From positions 1 through 24,840 of the forward strand of contig BBXU01000994.1 of the NCBI GenBank assembly GCA_001598975.1: 24,840 bases of DNA, read 5' to 3'. The notes beneath the pieces are model-generated. The model was not told the origin of the DNA. It searched no databases and was given only the letters and a program-made list of their open reading frames with translations. The stretch's first letter is position 1. Each line of letters opens with the position of its first letter. Shown here in pieces: positions 18,948 to 24,840 of the stretch. The DNA is from Parachlorella kessleri. Its lineage: Eukaryota; Chlorophyta; Trebouxiophyceae; Chlorellales; Chlorellaceae. A program made the translations under genes and the position numbers.

Positions 18948-21774
18948 CTAAATGGCCCCCACAGCGTGGTGCGGTGGTTGTTGAAAAGCTGGTGCTCGCC
19001 TCAGCCCGTGGCGACTGAGCGCGCGAGCTGCCACCCGCACAGCACCCACAATGCCCTTCTGCTTCAGCAGCAGCCATGGCGTTGGCTCTCCTTTTGTGGG
19101 AACTTGCACAGTTGCCGCACTGACAGGATGCTCTGGCTCGGCCCTGCTGTCTGGTTCATGTTGCTCTGCATGCTGGGCTGCCACAGCCTCTGTAGGCAAC
19201 GGTAGTGATCCTCCAGGGCTGCCTGGTATCTGAGGATGCACAGATCCATTAGATAGCTGCACAGTTGCCAGGGCTGCAGCCGCGCTGGCTGCAGCCTGCT
19301 GAACTGTTTCATGGTGTGCTGTGATGTCCAATTGCACCTGCAACAAAGGGACCAAGGAGCGTGACAACTATTCCACACCATGGAAAGCATGGAATCACCA
19401 CCTGCCATGCTTCCTCTGCTGCAGTACTCCCCTGACTCAGTTGTCACTTGACGAAGGTGGGACACCGATTCCGATGTCACACGCAGGTTCGGGCCTTTCC
19501 CACTTGTACAGGCAGCCAGGGCATTGATGCACGAGGCTGCCACCCTAAACCCTATCCCTGTTCCAACAAGGGTGGCTGGCTTACCCCCGCATAAAACTGC
19601 ACCCTCCCATCAGCGTCGCGCACGGGGGCCACATGGAGGCAGTTCCAGAAAGGCTCCCCGCTCTTGCGGTAATTGAGCAGGGTGACGGTGACAGCGCGTG
19701 GGGGGCAGGCAGCCATGGCGTCACGCAGGTTGGCGACTTGTACCGGGTCTGTTCCCGGCCCCTATAAGAGCACAATAATGTACACCGTCAACAGGTTAAT
19801 CAGGCAGCCAGTCACATGGTCTACCAGACGGGGTGGGAGTGGGGCTGGGAGGGAGAGGTGGGTGTCAATCCTTCAACCCCTGCGCTTCATACACTTCATC
19901 AGTACAGTTGCCATGGGCTGAAAAAACAGCACGGGCACCCACTTGTCTCCATGGTGACCACTGTGCAGCACACAATGCAGGCTCAAGCGAACAACCAAAC
20001 TCCACAGACAGCCATTGGAGAGGCAATATGCTCATGATCAGGAGGTCAAATTTGGCTCGCAGGCTGGTAGTACAGGTTGTCAGAAAGAGGCTTACCTGCA
20101 GGAAGCGGCAGTTGCGGCCTAGCACCTCGGAGCAGGGGTACCCCGTCATGCGCAGGAACGTCGGGCTGGCATACACGATGGGGCAGTCTGGGAGGTTGGG
20201 GTCCGCCAACACAAAGCAGTCCTGCAGGGAGCAGTGGAGGCACGAGGTGAGAGCGCTTGGCAATGATTCCACACCAGCTACTTGCAAAGACCCGCTTTTT
20301 ATTTGCCAACCACGTCTGGTCCACGGATTAATTAGGAATTAGTAATCATGCGCGGCCCCAACTGCATACCGCGACCATGTTCTGCTGCCATGGTAACAGC
20401 CATCCTAGAAGCGCACAGGGCTACTGAGCACCCCAGGTGGGCTACCCAAAGCCGCAACAACACACCCCGGAAGCTAGAACCCATACCATGTGTCAGATAC
20501 TAACCTGGATCTTGCTCAGGGCGCAGAGCATTGAAGAGGGTACCCGCGAGTCAGCAGCGCACGTAGGCTGCGCCTGCTGCCACTCCTGCCTGTGGTCGCT
20601 TAGCTGTCGCCGGACCTGCTCTGCGCGCTGCTGCTCCTCATGGGCTGCCTACAAAGGCACGTAGAGAAGACACCTTGGTTTGCTGGAATAGCTCTATGAC
20701 TGCTCACCAACGCTGCTGCCAAGTTGCCTTTCCCATCACGGGCAGCAAGGCACAGCGGGTGATAACTGACAACACTGACTTTGATCGCATAACCTGCTAA
20801 CATCTTCAGCCCAGGCACGGCACACACTGCATGACCTGGTGACTAGGTCCTTGCGAGGTCGTCCGCTGCTAAACACACACTCTGGTTATCGTGCAGCATA
20901 TTTCCAGTTGCCCTGGTGTTGAAGGTGCTTGACCGATCGATCTCCTTAGAGCTGGTAGTGAACCTGAGCAGCTCCACAGTGACCCCTCCTCCTCCCACAC
21001 GCAAAGCCTCACTCACGGTTGCCACACACTGAGCTCCCCCTTGCTCCACTAGCTGTGTGACGTCTGCTTGAGCGCCCACGTAGTACAGCACGCAGCCGCT
21101 CTCCACACAGCGGATGGGTTCCAGGTAGAACCTGCAACGGGAAGGACAGCCTCTCTTCGTCAACCCTCATACTGCGCTGCAGGAATGCTGACGACCTAGA
21201 CTACAATTCGTCATCGCGCTACGGAACAGGGCAAGCCTTGGGTGGTTCTGCCACCTCCAGCTTCCCAGCCAGAAGGTGCACGTTTGTCGTGTGGCAACAA
21301 TAGCCAGCCTGCGCTTAGGCACTCACGCGTTCCAGAACTTGGTGCCATCCTTTTTATAGTTGACCAGGCAAGTGGAGCACGGCCGGTCCTCCCTAATAGC
21401 ATCCCTAATCTCCAGCACCGCCTGGTGGCTCGTCTCAGGGCCTGCATGATCGCTGCTGGACTGGCTCAGTCTCAAGCAAGCTTCTGGCCTCTATTTTTGG
21501 CCTTTCAAGCAATCAGACTTGCCCAATACGCGCAAAGCCTGCCGCTGCTCCCAGTGGATGGTGTACCTTGGAGGAATCGGCAGTTGCGGCCCAAGACCTC
21601 TGCTGGGGAGTACCCAGTCAGCTCAAAGAAGGACGAGGACGCGTACACAATCGGGTTGTCCGGCTCTCGAGGGTTGCTGACTACGAACGCAAAGTGGAAG
21701 CCCTCCAGCAGGCTGCTGAAGGCCTGCCGGATTTCGCTGACAGCTTGCTGCGTTTCAGCGGTGCATGACACCAT
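18948..21774 (-). CDS. Tandem-LOV blue-light receptor without kinase domain
   Basis: Seven exons join in phase: 21774-21567, 21441-21327, 21131-21017, 20648-20505, 20221-20096, 19761-19585 and 19337-18948. They encode 424 residues with TAG at 18950-18948. LOV1 has [26 protein letters not shown] (Cys65), [13 protein letters not shown] and [14 protein letters not shown]2 has [25 protein letters not shown] (Cys232), [13 protein letters not shown] and [12 protein letters not shown]. Both keep the cysteine that forms the flavin adduct, the flavin-contact Asn pair and the C-terminal Gln, so both should bind FMN and photocycle. A Gln/Arg-rich helical linker separates them. The tail of about 120 residues after LOV2 is Ala/Pro-rich with no kinase motifs, so this is not a complete phototropin. 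It resembles the two-LOV (LLP/PLP) proteins of land plants. The start at 21774 is chosen because it is the first in-frame ATG before LOV1; a further upstream exon is not excluded. Confidence 0.9.
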
Positions 21775-22093
21775 GTGGCAGGTTTCAGAAGCCTTTACTG
21801 AAACAGTGAACGTCTCAGAGGGGCTATTGGAAAGAGCTGAGCAACTGGGTCCACCACCTAGCTACTGCAGCAGAATGTGACGATAGAAATTCAAAGCAAG
21901 CACTGTAGCGTAGCGCTTGGTGCCTGGATCACCCGAGACAGAGTTTCCACCTCGGTGCCAGGCTGGCCTGAGCAGGCGCAGCAACTCTCATCTAATGCAT
22001 CTGTTTCTGCTACGCACTGGATCCTCCAAACTACTGCATTAGGTATTGCATGCAAGAAGAGCCTTTGACTTGAACCGATCGGCCTTGTCACTA
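21775..22093. promoter_or_regulatory. Divergent intergenic region, LOV receptor and hydroxypyruvate reductase
   Basis: The two start codons are head to head, 319 bp apart. The region has no recognisable coding exon and no clear TATA box. It must hold both core promoters and both leaders, so shared control elements are possible; none can be named from sequence. Confidence 0.5.
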
Positions 22094-24840
22094 ATGGCAG
22101 CACGCTTCCTGCTGTCAAGGCTGGCTGGATCGAGTTTGCGACCACAACTTTGGATCGCTGCAAGGGCAATGAGCTCAACAGCCAGCGTAGAAGGCGTGCC
22201 CGTAGAGGTGAGGCAGACACTGGCGCCCTCCCAGCCTAGCCTGGGTGGTAGACATGCCACCCTAGCCTTCCCTGCCTGGCTTTGTGGCAGCCCCACAGAA
22301 CCCTTGCCTTGCACCTCCTCTGCCCAAGGCCAACCAAGGGTGTTGCGCAGGTGCACAACCCCGAAGGCAAGCTGCGGGTAGTGGTCACCAAGGACCTGCC
22401 GGGAGCGCGGTGGAAGCAGATACTGACGTCGGCAGGGTGCAGGGTGGAGGTGTGCACCTCCCCAGAGACCATCCTAGATGTGCCCACCATCCAGAAGCTG
22501 ATCGGCAAGCAGTGTGACGGCGTCATTGGCCAGCTCACAGAGGTATGCCTTGTCACGACGGCCGCGTACGATTACCCACCTGGGGCTGGACGTCCACAGG
22601 ATCAGGCTGCCGTAGTGGTCTGATGTAGTGAGGCCCAGGACATACAAATTATGCGAGGGGTGTACCGCCCTGAAAGAGAAGGGTTGGTTTTTGTGAATCC
22701 TGTGTTTCAGAACTGGGGGGAGGAGCTGTTTGGCTCGCTCAAGCGGGCGGGCGGCCGCGCATATTCCAACTATGCCGTGGGCTACAACAATGTGGTGGTC
22801 CCGGAGGCTGTCAAGCAAGGCATCCCCGTGGGCAACACGCCAGGTGGGTGGGTCTCCAGAGGAAGCTAGGTAATGATTTCTAAGCATTTGTCTTTGAATG
22901 AGTTGCTACCTAGACTAAGTCATAGTTGCCTGATGACTATGCGGGGCACCAGCCCTGGCCTGTGAGCACTCCTGTGCAGCTGCCTGTCACTCGCTGCACC
23001 AGGAGCAGCACTTGAGCCCCCTCCCTCAGGCCAGCCTGCTTGTCTGCCCCACAATCAAACTACCTGTCATGCTCTCCCAAGCTGGGGTTGTCGAGAAGGG
23101 CTTTCCGTATGTCCCTGCCACTTCCTTCCCTCAGACCTAGTCGAGTATGTACTGGAAATAGCGTGACTCCCCTAAGAGCGAATTATCATTAGGGGGTCAT
23201 GCAATACTGCAAAGGCAGGTTTCATTGCGCCTGCCGGCAGGTGTGCTGACGGAGACCACCGCTGAGCTGGCGCTGGCGCTCACGTTTGCCGCTGCCAGGC
23301 GGGTGGTGGAGGGCGACAGATTTATGCGGGCGGGGCTGTACAAGGGCTGGCTACCCACCCTCTTTGTGGGCAATCTGCTGCAGGCGAGCTGGCACAGCAG
23401 AGGCGGACTGCCTGCTTGGGTGATCCATAGCGCTTGCCCCAAGCTGGGAGCTTTGCTAGGGAGACCCGTGGCTGGTTTTGGCTGGGCAGCCTGGGCGGCA
23501 GGCTGGCAGCTTGCGTTACCCCCTCTGTGGTGCCTGGCAGTGGTGCGAGCTGCACTCTAGCCCAGAGGATCAGCCTGTGCCCCCCGGGAGTACCCATGAG
23601 ACTGATCACGGGCAGCTCTCGTACGTACACGGGACAGTGTGGAAGATCTCCAATGTGTGGTGCGTGCTGGCTTGGGTGCAGGGCAAGACGGTGGGCATCA
23701 TTGGCGCGGGGCGCATCGGGACCGCGTACGCGCGCATGATGGTGGAGGGGCACAAGATGGACCTGGTGTACTATGACCCCTACCCCAACAAGTTCCTGGA
23801 GCAGTACGTCAGGTACGGGAAGTTCCTCAGAGCAGTACGGTCAGGTTCAGAGAGTTCCTGGGGCAGTACATCAAGTATGGTAACTGCCATCCCACCAGGG
23901 TGGTGGTTGGCTGCCCAGGGGATAGCAGTGTGTGGAGTCGCTGGAGGTGTGCAACCAACCCAAGAGCAAAGGATCCAGCCAAGTCGCTGCGCAGGGCGAG
24001 GTATTGACTAGAAGTTCCCAAGAAGGGGTGTCACCTGGTAACGGTTGGGACGCACACACTGCAAACAAGTCGTGCCGAACGCAGTCTTGGGGCCGCACCT
24101 GCTGCTCTCTGCAGCGACTACGGCAAGCTATTGGAGTCCAAGGGCGAGCGGCCGGTGACCGTCAAGCGGCTGGAGTCGGTGGAGGAGGTGCTGCAGCAGG
24201 CAGACGTAAGCGCTGGCGGGGCGGTGTGCAGGGCTACAGGGCGGCTGAGTGCCTACAGGGTTGGGCATGGTTAAGAATGAGTTGCGCATCGTGCTTCCTC
24301 CTGGTGCCCTTGCTGCGTGCTTCGATAGGAAGAGGCAGGCGCTACCAACGGCTGTGCGTGTGTGCAGCTGTAGCACGGCTAGCCGGTCAGCATGTCAGGT
24401 CGGCCTGCACAGCGCAGTGGGCGCATGCACCCAGCCAGGTCCTCATCTAGTCATGCGTTGCCCTCCTTGCGTTTAACAAGTGTCCGCCTCTTGGAGAACT
24501 TGGTGCCTGCAGCTACCCTCCATCCCACTGCCATGACCAAAGTGCCCCCCCCCCCCCCCCCGCATCCCCTGCTTTTGCAGGTGGTCAGCCTTCATTGCAA
24601 CCTAGATGACACCACCCGCCACCTCATCAACTCCGAGCGCCTCGCCCTGATGAAGCCCGACGCGGTGCTGGTCAACGCGGCGCGCGGCCCCGTCATCGAT
24701 GAGTCAGCCTTAGTCGCGCACCTCCAGGCTCACCCCGCCTTCCGTGTGGGGCTGGACGTGTTTGAGGACGAGCCCCTCATGAAGCCAGGCCTGGCGGAGT
24801 GCGAGAACGCGGTGGTGGTGCCGCACATCGCGTCAGCCAC
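22094..24840 (+). CDS. HPR1: NAD(P)H-dependent hydroxypyruvate reductase (glycerate dehydrogenase), partial at 3' end
   Basis: This enzyme reduces hydroxypyruvate to D-glycerate in the photorespiratory pathway. Exons are 22094-22207, 22351-22542, 22711-22843, 23241-23383, 23682-23812, 24115-24205 and 24581 to the window end, giving 354 residues in phase. Exon 1 is a basic, acid-poor leader (MAARFLLSRLAGSS) that fits a mitochondrial presequence, as expected where algal photorespiration runs in mitochondria. Exons 2 and 3 match plant HPR1 closely (GKLRVVVTKDLPG, CDGVIGQLTE, YNNVVVPEAVKQGIPVGNTP). Exon 4 has GVLTETTAELAL and exon 5 the NAD-binding GIIGAGRIGTAYARMMVEG. Exon 7 has the active-site Arg in NAARGPVIDE, Glu in FEDEP and His in VPHIASAT. 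About 45 C-terminal residues lie beyond the edge. The donor after LFVGNLLQ is GC; an in-phase GT downstream would add 13 residues that the family lacks. Confidence 0.95.
23790..23880 (+). repeat. Three imperfect ~30-bp repeats spanning an HPR exon-intron border
   Basis: Copies at 23790-23819, about 23820-23851 and about 23852-23880 share AGTTCCT, GCAGTAC and (T)CA(A/G)GT. The first copy contains the last 23 nt of exon 5 and its donor (AG, then gtacgg). The other two lie in the intron and carry degenerate versions of the same border. Confidence 0.75.
24545..24561. repeat. C17 homopolymer next to a splice acceptor
   Basis: The run is 20 nt upstream of the gcttttgcag acceptor of the last HPR exon, so it forms part of the pyrimidine tract. 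Length here may vary or be misassembled. Confidence 0.85.

Noticed and set aside
18948..21774. Phototropin
   Set aside because: Two LOV domains suggested it, but LOV2 is followed by a stop codon after about 120 low-complexity residues. The neighbouring kinase is over 9 kb away behind the LysM/LRR ectodomain and is a TKL, not an AGC, kinase.
1..24840. tRNA, rRNA, CRISPR or transposon ends
   Set aside because: I looked for cloverleaf-like segments, regular repeat-spacer arrays, long terminal or inverted repeats, and transposase or reverse transcriptase motifs, and saw none that I could support by eye.

Overview
The window is nuclear DNA from a green alga, most likely a chlamydomonadalean chlorophyte. 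Every recognisable gene is cut into short exons (12 to 390 nt). Donors are mostly gtgagt, gtgcgc or gtaagc, acceptors are almost always (t)gcag, and candidate TGTAA polyadenylation signals follow two of the genes. The genus cannot be fixed from the sequence alone. I built exon models by hand, requiring reading-phase agreement at each junction and protein-family continuity where a family was recognisable.

Layout, left to right. (1) Minus, 77-1648: the 5' five exons of NADH-type glutamate synthase (GOGAT), running off the left edge. (2) About 1.5 kb with no recognised gene. (3) Plus, about 3268-4231: a small charged, Gln-rich protein of a poorly known conserved family, first exon unresolved. 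(4) 4232-5237: convergent 3' region with TGTAA signals and a 33-bp minisatellite. (5) Minus, 5238 to at least 17420: a very large modular receptor kinase. From N to C it carries two LysM units, three tandem Cys-rich (apple/PAN-like) modules, a novel linker, an LRR ectodomain, a transmembrane segment with an Arg6 stop-transfer, and a TKL-type kinase with DFN in place of DFG. (6) 17421-18947: one unassigned coding-like exon, then about 1 kb without recognisable genes. (7) Minus, 18948-21774: a complete seven-exon, 424-residue tandem-LOV blue-light receptor without a kinase. (8) Plus, 22094-24840: hydroxypyruvate reductase (photorespiration), divergent from the LOV gene and cut by the right edge.

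The most interesting element is the receptor. 33 exons join in consistent phase from the LysM units to the kinase stop codon, giving about 1,380 residues before the missing N-terminus. If it is one gene, glycan-binding LysM modules and an LRR ectodomain sit on one kinase receptor. An alternative two-gene reading, with the LRR kinase starting at a signal peptide at 12559, is recorded. A second unusual feature is the splice sites: at least five, probably seven, of about fifty reconstructed introns begin with GC instead of GT.

GOGAT (nitrogen assimilation), hydroxypyruvate reductase (photorespiratory carbon recovery) and the LOV protein (blue-light sensing) are all expected in a photosynthetic cell. 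Only the LOV/HPR pair is arranged so that shared regulation is plausible.
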